This document shows, in pieces, positions 11,001-24,467 of a stretch of DNA of 64,000 bases. The DNA lies in the NCBI RefSeq assembly GCF_001704415.2, contig NC_030811.1:56719591-56783590 (forward strand), given 5' to 3'. The notes beneath the pieces were generated by a model. That model was not told the DNA's origin, searched no databases, and saw only the letters and a list, made by a program, of their open reading frames with translations. The position numbers and the translations under genes were made by a program. Each line of letters opens with the position of its first letter. Position 1 is the first letter of the stretch. This stretch comes from Capra hircus (taxonomy: Eukaryota > Chordata > Mammalia > Artiodactyla > Bovidae).

Positions 11001-12909
11001 AGCCACAGTTTTAGCAGTATAATTTTAAAAGAGTGTTTACAGCTAAATTTTATTTGAACAATTAGCTCAGACTTGGTTGAAAGTACATAGATGATAGCTT
11101 CTCTTTGTGCATGTACAGAATTGTCAGAAAATGAAGTGCTTTTTCCCCCATTACTCTATTCATTTAAAATGAAGGAAATGGCAATAGGCTTCAGTTTCCT
11201 GGTTCTTACCAGATTGCATCTATTAATTGAGGCTGTAATGTATACATTGTAGAGGAAGCATATTAGCAGGCATATTTTCATAATTTGGGGATGTATGGAA
11301 TATATGAAGTTGGAAAGAATAATACTTTGTGATATTTTTTTATGGTGATATTGATAGCTGTGGTTTGAGCAGTAGCTTAGATCATGTTACCATAATATTT
11401 TGAGTCAAAACATTTCATCACTGTTAAGTACAAATACACATGCCTCTAAAACCTCACAAAATGTCAGGAAATAATACCCTGGGACTTTTCTGAAGAGACA
11501 CCAGTTATAATTTGCATCTAGGATTCCAGGAGAAGTGAATTTAACATCTGTTGGTTATGAGCAAAAAATGAGCTATGTAAAATTTGATGGATAATAGATT
11601 ATATTGAAGAGAATGACAAATATGCTCCACATGCTCTGAAAAAGTATTTAATTGACCTCATATATCAATATGTTTGCTATTTTTGATGATATCTCACTAT
11701 CCTTGTGAATAAGTAGTACTGAAAAGCATACTCCCAGCTTGGTTGTAGAATAAACCACACAACTCCAATTGGCATTAACAGAATATATTGCTAATTCTAG
11801 GAATCCTACTTTGGGATCATGTCTCTAAAATTTCCTTCTTCTGCTTTCCTATTTTTAAGCTGCTCTCTGACTCCACTGTAAAAGGAATTAAAGTGTGGAT
11901 CCATTAGATAGAGTAGAACATTTTAAGTCTTCCCTTTCTCTACAGCAGTTTACCAAGATATAGGTTTCTGTATATTATTTTTTATCCTATCCAGTCAAAA
12001 ATAGAATCCTAGATTAAAAGGAGAGAAAACTAAATTTGTAGAATTGCTTTGCCTGATTTATTAGTAGAGAACCTAGTTTGCTTTGGTTTAAGTTTCATTT
12101 TTTATAAAAATATTAAAAGGAATAGCTTTTAAAAACTTTAAATTCTGATATAAAAATCTTCATTGTTATTTATTCATGAAATTGCCTATTTCAATATGCT
12201 TCTATACTTTCTGAAAAAATTTGAGAATTGAGTGACTGTAAACCTTTCAGAATACTGTTTAAAAGTGATATGTAAAGTTAAATGAATTGGGAAAAATTAA
12301 TTTGTATGAAAGTAATATTCTTAATGTTGATATGTAAAATGACATGAAGTTTATTAGAACTTCAGTAGGAAACATTCTGCTTTCATGCTCATAATTTATT
12401 GCAAATTGTTAATTGTACTTTGAATATTCAGTAAATAAAAAAGCTAAAGATTAAAAGATTGGGGAGATAGAGAAATGATTAGATATGGTCATACAGAGTA
12501 TTCCTGATATAAACTTCATATTCTTTGCTCATTTTAGCTGATAGTCTCGGATTAGGACCAGAGCTTTGAAGGTCTTAAAGACAGTTTAGTAATTGAATAT
12601 AACTGCATATAATGTTTTATATAACATTCAACTGTGAATTTAAAAAAATAATATTATTATTAAAGGCAGAGCTTACTCTTATGCTCCTTTTTAAGATTTT
12701 ATTTTTGTCTTGTACCTTTGGATAATAATGTAAATACATAAATTATGATAATGCTTTCCAGTTATTTCAGTTGTGCTAGATGAAATGGTCAGGTAGCAAA
12801 CATTTAAACTAAGATATGTTACTACCATGTACTACAATTAGTGAAGTAATACAGTTTTTTTCTTATTTGTCAAATTTATGAGTATATATTTCTCTCTTTT
12901 TAATTTCAG
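8008..12909. other. BBS9 intron microexon-d
   Basis: 4.9-kb AT-rich intron with no ruminant SINE or BovB that I could see, in contrast to every other large intron here. Short open frames in it look random. Confidence 0.8.
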
Positions 12910-13050
12910 GCATTCCTCGAGTTAGCCAGTGTAAGTTTAGACTTCCCCTGAAATTAGTCTGCTTACCAGGCCAGCCTTCAAAAACTGCAAGCCACAAACT
13001 AACTATTGATACCAACAAATCTCCAGTCAGTCTTCTCAGTCTCTTTCCAG
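12910..13050 (+). CDS. BBS9: BBS9 exon d (GAE/platform junction)
   Basis: A 141-nt exon after the acceptor ctctttttaatttcag and before gtaggac. Phase 1-1: two bases complete glycine, then 46 codons run from IPRVSQCKFRLPLKL to SPVSLLSLFP, with the G of the next glycine codon at the end. The human protein as I recall it is nearly identical (IPRVIQCKFRLPLKL, TIDTNKSPVSLLSLFPG). Two cysteines, in QCKF and VCLPG, are kept. The segment lies at the end of the GAE domain and the start of the platform. As with its neighbours, skipping would keep the frame, here with loss of 47 residues. Confidence 0.97.
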
Positions 13051-13353
13051 GTAGGACTTTTGAAGTAACATGCCTGTAACATCAGAAATGTTAAGAATTT
13101 AGAATGGAATCCTTCATCAACAGGTAATGATAGGGTAATTATCAGATAATTGTTAAGTCAGAATATAAAAATACCTCAAGGGTTTTTTCCTCTTGTTTGC
13201 CTGTTCAAAGGCGAATGACTTATATCAACAAGGTAATAAAGTATACCTTTTAAGTTTGATTAGAATTATTATAATCATTATTTTGCTTCAGAATACAGAA
13301 ATGAAAACATCAAATGTTTCTTTTTAGACCGTGGGATCTTCTGGCTTGGAATG

Positions 13354-13469
13354 TAAATATTTATTATTCATCTTTACTGTAGGTTTTTGAATATATCCCT
13401 TTTCTGAGCATATAAATATTTATTATTCATCTTCATTGTAGGTTTTTGGAGATGTACCTTTTAAAAGTA
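13354..13469 (+). repeat. 58-bp tandem duplication
   Basis: Two adjacent copies (13354-13411 and 13412-13469) start taaatatttattattcatct and share a pyrimidine-AG stretch followed by gtttttg. The first half of each unit is nearly identical; the second half has diverged. Confidence 0.8.
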
Positions 13470-15711
13470 TATTCTTATGCCTCTGAAAAGTAATCTCTTA
13501 AGTAGATGTTTGTGATTCCGCTGTCATTAGCAGTTGAAAGGGACAGTGTTCATTCTCTGCCTCTGATGTTTTAGAAGGGGTTTCATGTATAAAGCTTGAA
13601 TATCACAGTGAACATTTGGGGTAATTTGTGAAGGTGTGACTTTCTCCAGGTGTTGGTTTTTCTTTTTTGAGTAAGTTAGAAAAGAGAGAAGCACTGATTG
13701 GATCAAACATCTTTAGTTGCCAGGGTTTCTAATGTGTCATATCTATTAACTTTCTTGGTGATGAGGTGGAATTAAAAAAATATCTGGGAATTAAATCAAC
13801 CCTTTTAAATCCATCATTAAAATTCAGCACTGTTGACTGTAAGATGCATCTTCACTCTTGCATTAGTGGATAGGATTTAGAATACAAAGTATTTCCCACA
13901 AGGTTTAGAAATTTATGGTAAGTCAACTTTTGTGTTATTAACTACTTAAAGTGATTAACATTTACTTTTCATTAATTTGAAGTCTTTTTTAAAAGCCTTA
14001 TTTATATATAACTCTGTGAAAAATCTCCAAGATGCTCTTTATTACACTTAATCTATTCTTTAGTTCAAATGAATTTGAGTGAATGAGCATATGTGTGTGT
14101 GCTTGTGTGTCTGTAGTTAGCAAGTAGTTTTGTGCCTTTTGGTTTCTTATTCCCTTCCCTTCTCTCTCTTCTAGTCAATTTTCTTGTAACAAATTTGGAT
14201 TATAAAAAGGACAGAGTCACTGCTTTTGTAGCATCTTATACAAACATACTAGTTTGTCTCCTATCCTGGCGATATAAATTGTATATGCTGCATGCTGAAT
14301 TTATTAATATCTTTGAAAAATGTTTAAGACTGGCTTCTGAGTGGTTGATCTTTACTGTAGATGGCTGAAACCAATAGAGATTAAATAAGAATGCATGCTT
14401 TTGACCAGAGAAGGAATCTCTGTAAGCTCTGGTTGGATAGAAGTACTAAGGAAAGCTTAGATAGCTCATTCATTTCTGTTCTGATTCTGGACTTAGTTGT
14501 TTTGATGTGTCTTAGGTTCATCAGCATATATTTGCATCTTATTCATTTTAACAATGGGACTCAATGACAAATTTTAAAAAATTTCCCCTAAGATTCAGTT
14601 TATGAATACAGCATGTTCTCTTTTGAATTTCCAGATTTGTATTTATATTAAAAATACTGGAATCCTGTAATTATTTAACATACATACTCTTGCTACTTTT
14701 TTACTTTACATAATATATTCATTTTTGCTATATGTGACTTTTATATGTTGATATTAAAGTTGCTATTGCAAATTTATTTTTTATTGGAAATAAATGAATG
14801 CTCTTCATAGAGAAGAAATAAAACAACTCTTAGTCTACATCTCTTTCTATTTGTTTATTTCAATACTTTTTTGTATATTTAAAATAGCTTTAATTTTTCT
14901 GGTTACAAAAGATTTCTGAAATTTAGCAATGGATAACCAAGAAGAAAAACACAATAGTTACTGATAATTCTACCACCCAGCAGTATCTACTTACATTTCA
15001 TTACATTTCCCTACTCTTTTAAAAAATATTTTCTCTAAGCATTTCATCCCGCCAAAGAATATTACTTTGCATATTGTAATAAAACACCTTTCTATGTAAT
15101 TAGATTTTTGTTTTATGATTTTTAATAGTTACATGCTATTCTATCACAAATCTATACTATAAAATCATTTGCCCAGCATTATAGTGTTCTACATTTATGT
15201 TGTTTTTAGTTTATTAATACTGTAAATATATTATTACATCAGTGATTCTCTTAATTTATTATTATTTCTTTGATGAATATCTAAAAGCAGAATTACAGAG
15301 TCCAACAAAGGGTAATATATTTAAAGCTTTGCAAACATAATGTGAAATTGACTTTCTGAAGGGTTATACTAGTTAACTTTATCAACAATGTTTGAATGGA
15401 GGTGTCTGGTGCCCCAAATCCTGGCTAGTAGAGAATATTATAATTATAAAAAACTTTAATATGCTTAATGGCTATACAGAAAATATTTACATACATGCAT
15501 ATATATGAATAATTGGGTGATTTTGGCTAAATGTGATTTAAGCAAGATGATATAAATTTCTTGATCTCGATTAAAGAGAAGTCCAGAAGTGGGTATGAAA
15601 GCTGGTATGATGGTTTGTGAATATTATCAAAGACCCAGCTTTTTTTCTGTTTGCAGCGTACATTCTCTAGTATGTTGGCTTCTTCCATGGCAATAAGATA
15701 GCTGCTTTGGA

Positions 15712-16592
15712 TTTGTTGTTCAGTCACTAAGTCATGTCCAATTCTTTTCAGCCTCATGGACTGCAGCATGTCAGGCTTCCCTGTCCTTCACTATCTCCTG
15801 GAGTTTTTCGAATTCATGTGCATTGAGTTAGTGATGCTATCTAACTATATCAACCTCTGCTGCTCTTGCCTTCAATCTTTCCCAGCATCAGGGTCTTTTC
15901 CAATGAATTGGCTCTTCGGATCAAGTGGGCAAAGTGTTGGAGCTTAGCTTCAGCATCAGACTTTCCAATGAATATTCAAGGTTGATTTCCTTTAGGATTG
16001 ACTGGTTTGATCTCTTTGCTGTCCAGGGGACTCTCAAGAGTCCTCTCTAGCACCACAATTCAAAAGCATCAATTCTTTGACACTCAACCTTCCTTTTGGC
16101 CCATCTCTCAAAGTGGCAGCTCACTCCAGTACTCTTGCCTAGAAAATCCCATGGACAGAAGAGCGTGGTAGGCTACAGTCCATGGGGCTGCAAAGAGTCA
16201 GACATGACTGAGCGACTTCAATTTCACTTTCACTCTCACTCACATCCATACATGCCTACTGGAAAAACCATACCTTTGACTGTACCAGCCTTTGTTGGCA
16301 AAGTGATGTCTTTCCTTCTTAATATGCTGTCTAAGTTTGTTGTATCTTTCCTTCCAAGGAGCAAGCATCTTTTAATTTCATGGCTGCAGTAACTGTCCAC
16401 AGTGATTTTGGAGCCCAAGAAAATAAAATCTGTCACTGCTTCCACTTTTTCCCCTTCTGTCTGCCACAAAGTGATGGGACTGGATGCCATTATCTTAGTT
16501 TTTTGAGTTTTAAGTCAGCTTTTTCATTCTCTTTTCACTCTCATCAAGAGGCTCTGTTTTCCCTCCTCACTTTCTGCCATTAGAGTGGTTTA
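15712..16592 (-). mobile_element. BovB LINE 3' part, antisense, split by a SINE
   Basis: Antisense BovB 3' end from ttgttgttcagtcactaagtc. Minus-strand fragments such as DFIFLGSKITVDSYCSHEIK and YGCE are degraded RT-LINE coding. It is interrupted at 16111-16232 by a Bov SINE and ends near cattagagtggtt. Confidence 0.9.
16111..16232 (+). mobile_element. 5'-truncated Bov SINE nested in BovB
   Basis: Starts aagtggcagctcactccagt and ends atttcactttca. ctctca at 16105-16110 and 16233-16238 is a short target-site duplication. The BovB sequence continues cleanly on both sides. Confidence 0.85.
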
Positions 16593-16977
16593 GCTTAAGT
16601 CATCTAACTATAAGGCAGGAAGTAGAGGAAAGAGATAACTATGGCAATAACATAGCTTTTATCAGAAAGGCATGTTTCCATAAAGTTCATAGGAGATTTG
16701 TACTTATGGCTCAGTAGCCATAATGTTGTCACATGGCCTCTTCTACAGTAAAGGGGGCTGAGAACTAATGTAGATGGGCTAAGAAAAAGGAGGTTGGGAA
16801 TAGATGTTAAATTAGCTGACATTCAGTGTACATCATGATACCAGAAATTTTACAGAAAAATTTTACTTAAATGTTATAACAAATAGCATGCTATTATAGC
16901 AGTCTTTTATGGTACTCAAATACATGGCTATCTTTGTGAATAAATTTGTATTTTAATATTAACATAATATTCTATTG

Positions 16978-17183
16978 TTTCCCTGGTGATTCAGATGGTA
17001 AAGAATCTGCCTGCAATGCAGGTGACCTGGGTTCAATCCCTGGGTTGGGAAGATCCCCTGGAGAAGGACAGGGCAAACTACTCCAGTATTCTTGCCTGGA
17101 GAATTCCATGGACATAGGAGCCTGGTGGGCTACAGTCTATAGGGTCACAAAGAGTCAGAAATGACTGAGCATCTTTCACTTTC
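16978..17183 (+). mobile_element. Bov-tA SINE
   Basis: tttccctggtgattcagatg through gggttcaatccctgggttgg to agtcagaaatgactgagc. It is nearly full length. Confidence 0.92.
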
Positions 17184-17972
17184 TGTTGCTTGGAGGTACT
17201 GTGTACATAGCTTTTTTGTACTTCTCTGTTTTTCTTTGGAGGAATTCCTTGAGGATAAATGGCTGAGTTTAAGGATATGCACATTTGAAAACTGTATTCA
17301 AATACCAAAGTTATTTCCAGAATAATTATATGAAGTTACACACTCAACATTGGGGTTTGTACCGAGTAGCAGCTGGATTTAAATCTTTTAAAATTTTTGA
17401 CATGGTTATGTGAAAAGTGGCATCTCTTTTAAAAATTTGCATTTCTAAATTATTTGTTAGCATAGAAATTTTGTAATTTTTATTAATTGTACTTTTTTTT
17501 AACATAAAGTTTTTGTTTTTAGGTCATAAAATTTAAAGTTTCATTTCATTTATTTTTTTAGTTTCAAATTTTCATGTTGTGCTTAGAATGATCTCTATTT
17601 TAACATTATAAAATACTTATCTTTCTTCTGGTACATTTTAATACCTTCTTTAATTCTCAAACAGTTTCAGTGTATTTTTTAAAATAAAAAACAACTTTAT
17701 TAGAGTATAACTTATTTACATGTACACATGTATAAAGTGTACAATTTGCTAAGTCTTGATGTTTATGTATACCTTTGAAACCATCCCTACGATCGTGATG
17801 CTGAAAGTATCCATCACCCCAAAGAGTTTCTTTGTTCTGCTTTGTTATCCTTTCCCCTCCATCCCCAGGCAACACTTGTTTTCTTCCTGTCACTATAGAT
17901 AAGTTTGTATTTTCTAAAATTTTGTAAAATGGAACTATTCAGTAGGTAGTCTTTTTTTTGGTCTCCCTTATG

Positions 17973-18182
17973 GACTTCCCTGGTGGCTCAGATGGTAAAG
18001 CATCTGTCTACGATGTGGGAGACCCGGGTTTGATCCCTGGGTTGGGAAGATCCCTTGGAGAAGGAAATGGCAATCCACTCCAGTACTATTGCCTGGAAAA
18101 TCCCATGGACAGAGGAGCCTGGTAGGCTACAGTCCATGGGGTTGCAAAGAGTCGGACACGACTGAGTGACTTCACGTTCACG
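17973..18182 (+). mobile_element. Bov-tA SINE inside old L1
   Basis: gacttccctggtggctcaga through gggtttgatccctgggttgg to cggacacgactgagtgactt and a ttcacgttcacg tail. Confidence 0.93.
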
Positions 18183-18695
18183 TTATCAGATTATGTGATT
18201 TGCAAATATTTCCTCCCAGTCTGTGGTGTATATTTTCTTTCTTTTCACAATGTCTTTGGAAGAGCAGAAATTCTTAATTTTGCTAAAGCCCAACCTATCA
18301 GTTTTTTTTTCTTTTATGGATCATGATTTAATGTTATATCTAAAAAATTTTTGCCTAACTCAAGGTTATAAATTTTTTCTCATGTTTTTTCTACAAGTTT
18401 TCTAGTTTCATGTCTTGCATTTAGGGATCTTATTTATTTTGAGTTGATATGTGTGTATGGTGTGAGATAGGGATAAAATTCATGTTTTTGCATGTAAATA
18501 TCTAATGTGCCAGTACTATTTTTGAAAAGCCTATCCTCTTGCACTGAATAGTCTTTGAAAAGTTGTTGAAAATCCTCTGACTGTACATCATTAGACTATA
18601 TAAATAATTGGAATGTATATATATATATTTCTGCTCAGTTTGTTCCATTTATCTATCTTTGTCCATCATTATTTCTATATACCAAATAGTGTCTT

Positions 18696-18902
18696 GGGGC
18701 TTCCTAGGTGGCACTATGCAGGAGATGTAAGAGACTAGGCCTAGTTTAATCCCTGGGTCAGGAAAATCCCCTGGAAGAGGGCAGGGTGACCCACTCCAAT
18801 ATTCTTGCCTGGAGAATCTCATGGATGGAGGATCCTGGTAGGCTACAGACCATAGGGCCACAAAAAGTCGGACACGACTGAAGCAACTTAGTACAAAATA
18901 CA
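18696..18902 (+). mobile_element. Bov-tA2-like SINE inside old L1
   Basis: ggggcttcctaggtggcact to cacgactgaagcaacttagt. The 12-bp direct repeat aaatagtgtctt at 18684-18695 and 18903-18914 is a clean target-site duplication. Confidence 0.93.
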
Positions 18903-21900
18903 AAATAGTGTCTTCATTACTATTTATAAGTCTAGAAATCAGGTAATGTAATTTATCCAACTTAATTTTTTTCCGAGTTTTCTTTGAAACTTTGATCTGT
19001 TACATTTTCACATGAATCTTAGAATCAGCTTATCAATTAAAAAAATGCCTCTTGGGATTTTGCTTAGAATTGGAATTGCCTTAATTTTGTAGATCAATTT
19101 GGAGAGAAACAACATCTGAACAATGTTGAACGTGGTAAAATTTGCTCCACTTATCCTAGTTTCTTAAGATGAAAATAGAGACCTTCATTTATTTAGGGCT
19201 TATTTTATATTTCTCAGTAAGAGTTTTTGTTTTCAATGTACCTATCTTACAAATCTTAAGCAGATTTATCCTGAAGTATTTAATATATTTTTATGCACTT
19301 GCAAATTGTATTTTATTTCAATTTCAAATTGTTCCTTCCTAGTACATAGAAATACAGTTGGGTTTTGTATACTGATCATGTATCATGCTACATTGTTAAG
19401 CCATTTATTGGTTCTACTACCTTTTTTTTTTTTAAGATTTAATCAGATTTTCTCTCTAGAGGATCATGTCATCTGCAAGTGAAAACACTTTTATTCTTGC
19501 TTTCCAATCTGGAGATTGTTTACTTTTTGCTTGCTTTTTTTTTTTAACCTGGGCTAGAACCTCTGGGATGATGTTGAATAGATATTGTGAGAACAAACAT
19601 TTGGTCTTTAAGCATTAAATGTGTTTTATTAATAGCTGTAAATATTTTGTAGATGTCCTTTACCAGCTTGAGGAAGTTCTTTTTTATACCAGGGTTGCTG
19701 TGAGTTTCATTAGGAATAGATACTTAAGTTTTTCAATGCTTTTTTGATATCATTTGAAATATTTTATGTCATTTTTTTCTTTAGTCTGTTAATAGGTGGA
19801 TTACATTGATTAATTTTTGAATATTAGCCCAACTGTGCATTCTTGAGATAAGTCACTATGATCATGATGTAGTTTCCTTTCAACAGGCTGTTGGATTAAT
19901 TTGCTAAACTTTAGTTTATAATTTTTACATTTGTATTTATAAAGGATATTGATATGTAATTTTGCTTCCTTATGAGTTATTAATGTGGAGTTAATGGAAT
20001 GAATTGGGAAATATTTACCTCTCTACAATTTTTTTTTGAAGAGTGTGCTGAATTGGTATTATTTATTGCTTAAATATTTGGAAGAATTCACCAGGGAAGT
20101 TTTCCAGACCTAGAGTTTTGTGTATGGGAAAGCTTTTAAATTACAAATTCAATTTCTTCAAAAGATATAGGACTGTTCATGTTATTCATTTTTTATTTAG
20201 TGTATTTTGCTGGTTTCTATCTTTCAGAAAATATGTGCATTTCATCTGAGTTGCTGAATTTATTGGCATACATTTGTTGATAACATTTTCTTATCCTTTT
20301 AACATTTGTAGAATCTGGAGTGAAGACAACTCACTCATTACTGATACTGGTAATTTGTGTTTTTCCTCTTTTTTTTTCTCCTGATCTGTTGACTAGAGGT
20401 GTATCGATTTTATCTCTTTCTGAAAAACCAGCTTTTGGTTTCATTTATTTCATCTTTTTATTTTTTGTTTTCTGTTCTTTTTAATTTCTCTGATTTTCCT
20501 CTGCTTACTTTGGGTTTAATTTTCTTTTTTCTAGTTCTTTAAGGTGAAAGCAGAGACCATTCTTTTTAATGTAGTTGGTTAATGCTATAAAATTTTTTCT
20601 AACTATTGCTTTAGCTGCATCCTACAATTATTAAATAATATATTTTTTATTTTCATTCTATATCAAATACTTTAAAATTTCTCCTTTTGTTTCTTTTTTT
20701 GACCCTAGTGTTATTTAGAAGTATGGTCTATAGTTTTGAAACTTTTGGGGATTTTCCGTAGAACTTTTGTTATTCATTTGGAATTCAATTTCACTGTGGT
20801 AGGAGAACATACTTTGTATGACTTTAATTCTTTTAAATTCATTGAGACTTATTTAGCTCCCCCAAACTAGGACAGTTTTTGTGAATGTTCTACGAGCATT
20901 TGAAAATAATGGTTTTCTGCTACTGTAGGGTGGAATCTATGAAATGTCAGTTAAGACAAGTTTTCTGATAGTGTTTTTAATCTTCTATATCCTTACTGAT
21001 TTTCGATTTACACGTGTCAATTATTGAGAGTAGAGTATTGAAGTCTTCAGTTACAATTTGTTTATTTCTCTCCCTCTCTCTTTTTTTTTTGCATATCTGA
21101 AATTTTTGCTTCATGTATTTTAAAGTTCTGTTTTAGACATATAAAAGTTTAGGATTGTAATGTTGTCTTTATTATTATGAAATAGCCTCTATCTTTGTTA
21201 ATATTCTTTGCTCTAAAATCTACTTTTATAATGTGAATATAGCTATTCCAACTTTCTTTTGTCTAGGGTTACAATGATATATATATATTCCCTCTTTCAC
21301 CTTTAAGTTGTTTACATCTTTTATGTTTAAAGTGGACTTCTTATAGGTAGCATATAATTGAGTCTTGGCTTTTTAAATGCAATCCAGTATTATCTGTCTT
21401 TTAATTGGGGTGTTTAGACCATTTATTTTTAATGTGATTATTGAGATCATTGGTTTTAAATAGATTAGTATTCTGTCGCATACTCAAAGAGGACTCTGCA
21501 GATTTCTGAAGTTCTTTCATTGTAGTGCTATCCTCTCTCTGTCTTAAGAACTTCTGCCACATTGGCCTTTCCAGATTCCCAACTCTTATCACCTCCACTC
21601 AGAAAGAACGCTGGGTTGCTCTTGGGCTCCCCTTCCATGTGATGTGGCTTGGAAATTTTCTCTAGGTGGTCAACTGGGGCAAACATAGGACTCATTTTGT
21701 TTCTTGTTTGTCAGAGATGACTGTTGTTCATTTGCTAATTTCTAATGTCTTGAAAAATGGTTTGTTTATTATTATTTGGTTATACCCATTTTTTAAATTG
21801 TTTGTGATGGGAGGGTAAATTTGGCCCCAGTTTTCCAGGACTGATCATTTTGGCTAGAGTACTTCATAAATGGTGGTATATGCTTTCAGCAGTGGGTAAA

Positions 21901-22644
21901 TAATATATTTGTCTCTTTTTTTGTGTGATTGTAATAGCTACTGATAGTCAATACTCAGATCCATTCATTCATTGGAAATTGAAAAATGATGGCTTTCAGG
22001 CTTTCTTCAAATTTTTAGCTGGTATATTTATGTACAAAAAATGTTTCCCTTATTTACCATTGATTATGTGATACAGTTCAATAGGGTCATTAGGGTAAGT
22101 GCTTGATTCCTTGCCTTTGTTAGTGATTTTTAAAATGCTCAGTTGATTCTCTAGAATTCTTCAATAGTGAGCATTTGGCTTTTCTCTTTTGTTTTTATTG
22201 TAAATATGAACACATGCTTTTAAGTATATATGATGTGTTTTACTCCATTGCAATTATTATCTTTTTCGATACTCAAATATTTTCATCTCTGGCCAGTGGT
22301 AGTCTCTTTAAGATGGCTCTTATGTCCTTTTCATATAGCTCTCTAGTCACTGATAGTTTTTTTCTGGTGTGACAGATATTCTAGGTTCATCTTGTGCATT
22401 TCCTGCCTCAGACCTAGAATGAACTAGTAGAAGAAAGGAAATTAAATGATTTTAGCATGTTCTTGTGAGGCATAAATTTTAGCAATTGGAAGCAACTGTG
22501 GAAGTTAGTTAATATAGTCCACACATAGACTTCAGACTAAACTAGTGCCATAAAAAGTACTCATCATCAACTAAGCTTCCTATTATAAATATTAAATGTT
22601 TGCCTTGTGGTTTTGTAAGGTGATGTTTTTTCTTTTCTTTGTAG

Positions 22645-22740
22645 GCTTTGCCAAGCAGTCAGAAGATGATCAGGTGAATGTAATGGGTTTTCGCTTCTTA
22701 GGAGGGTCCCAAGTTACACTTCTTGCTTCTAAAACCTCTC
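22645..22740 (+). CDS. BBS9: BBS9 exon e (platform domain)
   Basis: A 96-nt exon after a strong pyrimidine tract and acceptor (ttttcttttctttgtag) and before gtaagtaaag. Phase 1-1: it completes glycine, then encodes 31 codons from FAKQSEDDQVNVMGF to LLASKTS, and ends with the C of a glutamine codon finished by the next exon. The human protein as I recall it reads FASQSDDDQVNVMGFHFLGG, so this is a clear orthologue. It belongs to the platform domain. The following intron is 14.4 kb. The candidate alternative terminal exon at 33400 would join to this exon in frame. Confidence 0.97.
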
Positions 22741-22962
22741 GTAAGTAAAGCCATGATATTATTGCTTTTGAAAACTTCTCTTAAGAACACTACATTACAG
22801 ATCATTGCCACATCAAGGATTTCTATAATGGTGATGTTAGATATTGAAAACTAAGAGCCATTATTTTAGTCATGAAGATAGGGTCCTGTTTTATTAGCGA
22901 TACATAACTTTGGTTTTGGGGATGAGGAGGGTTTGAGAGAGGAATTTAAAGAACTGAAAAAT

Positions 22963-23062
22963 CATGTTGATGTGTGGCAGAACCAATACAATATTGTAAA
23001 GTAATTAGCCTCCAATTAAAATAAATAAATTTAAATTAAAAAATAAAAAAACATTAAAAAAT
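22963..23062 (+). mobile_element. short L1 3' end (bovine-type)
   Basis: Contains caatacaatattgtaaagta and attagcctccaattaaaata, then an A-rich tail. The 11-bp repeat aactgaaaaat at 22952-22962 and 23063-23073 marks a 100-bp, 5'-truncated L1 insertion. Confidence 0.9.
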
Positions 23063-23460
23063 AACTGAAAAATGTTTTTGAGATAGGTATATGGTAAACT
23101 AGATTTTAGGAGTTACTAGAAATTGGAGTTAATTTTTGTGTGTGTACATATTCTTCTAGCCTCCTTTTGGATATTGGCAAAGATGAAAGTGAATAACTTG
23201 TTGAGATTAATCTCAATAGAATGAAAAGTGGTAATTGTATAGTCAAGTTTGAATTTCAGATAAATATTTGCTTTATTGATTTGTTTGCTTCATATGAGAA
23301 TAACTGTTGAAACTACTCAATGTACAACTGATTTCTGGTATATGTAGATAATGAAGCTACTAAGCTCACTGGGTTTTATACACTTTCTTGGAAATAAATT
23401 GTTAAGAGAGGAAGTTTTAAACAAATTTTAGGTACACTAAAGATATCAGGGGAAATGAAT

Positions 23461-23503
23461 ACATATATATATTATATATATTCATTCATTCATATATATA
23501 TAA
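23461..23503. repeat. TA-rich simple repeat
   Basis: Runs of tatata with an internal attcattcattc. Confidence 0.85.
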
Positions 23504-24250
23504 AGTCTGGCTGAGTACACTCCAGTTTTTAAAATTTCTGCCATTTGTACAATGACTTTTCACTTTCTACTTTATGCATTTGCAGTTTTGATTTTTTTTT
23601 ATAATTAGAAAATATAGTAAAATGAGGATATACTGTTTTTGAAAAATAAAGATGTTAACAGCAGGAACATATACACATTCTTATTTTAGAAACTATAATG
23701 ATGTCTCTGTCATAGCACCTTCTGGAATGTGTAGGTTGGTGACTAGTGAAATAGACTTGCAAACAACTAAAAATTAAAGAATAAGACATAAAAATCAAAG
23801 ACAATACTGAGAAGAATGAGAGAATTCTGTACTTTTCATGGTCTTTTTGTGATTGGTCATGATTGTCGTCTTCTTTACATGGCATCAATTTGTTTTGATT
23901 AGTTTTAATCTTCAGTTAGATAATGGAATCATTTTCTAACATTTCTTTTGGTTAAACTCTTCTCTTTGGTTAAACAAAAAAAGCTGTTGCAAACATTTCT
24001 TTGGGAAATTGTACACATCTGTTTGATTCCAGTTGATGATGCTGTATGATGAATCTACAATTGAGACTATTTAAAAAAGGCATATTCTTTGTGCAAATGG
24101 GGATATTTATATCCTAATGCATTATATTTATTCCTTTTCAGATGAAATAACTCTTAGAACATTGTTTTTGCTTATAATTACTTTATCATTACCTAAATTT
24201 CACCAAATGTCTATAATTGATTTATTCATATTTTCTTAATATATGACTGT

Positions 24251-24467
24251 GAAGTGAAGTGAAGTGAGCTCGCTCAGTCGTGTCCGACTCTTTGCGACCC
24301 CATGTACTGTAGCCCACCAAGCTCCTCCATCCATGGGATTCTCCAGGCAAGGATACTGGAGTGGGGTGCCATTTCCTTCTCCAGAGGAACTTCCCGACCC
24401 AGGGATCGAACCCAGGTCTCCCACATTGCAGGCAGGTGCTTTACCCTCTGAGCCACCGGGGAAGCCC
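24251..24467 (-). mobile_element. Bov-A SINE, antisense
   Basis: Antisense copy from gaagtgaagtgaagtgagct to gagccaccggggaagccc. It is little diverged and keeps cgtgtccgactctttgcgac. Confidence 0.95.

Larger units (their letters stand above)
17680..22430 (-). mobile_element. decayed old L1 LINE, antisense, long
   Basis: Antisense old-L1-like sequence. The 3' side lies near 17690 and ORF2-like segments run to about 21450 (for example tttcctttcaacaggctgtt and ggacttcttataggtagcat). Up to about 22430 the sequence resembles other old L1 parts, less certainly. It is broken by two ruminant SINEs. No frame is preserved. Confidence 0.65.
13051..22644. other. BBS9 intron d-e
   Basis: 9.6-kb intron. 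13051-15710 is AT-rich with a 58-bp tandem duplication at 13354 and little else recognised. 15712-22430 is mostly mobile-element sequence, listed separately. Confidence 0.8.
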
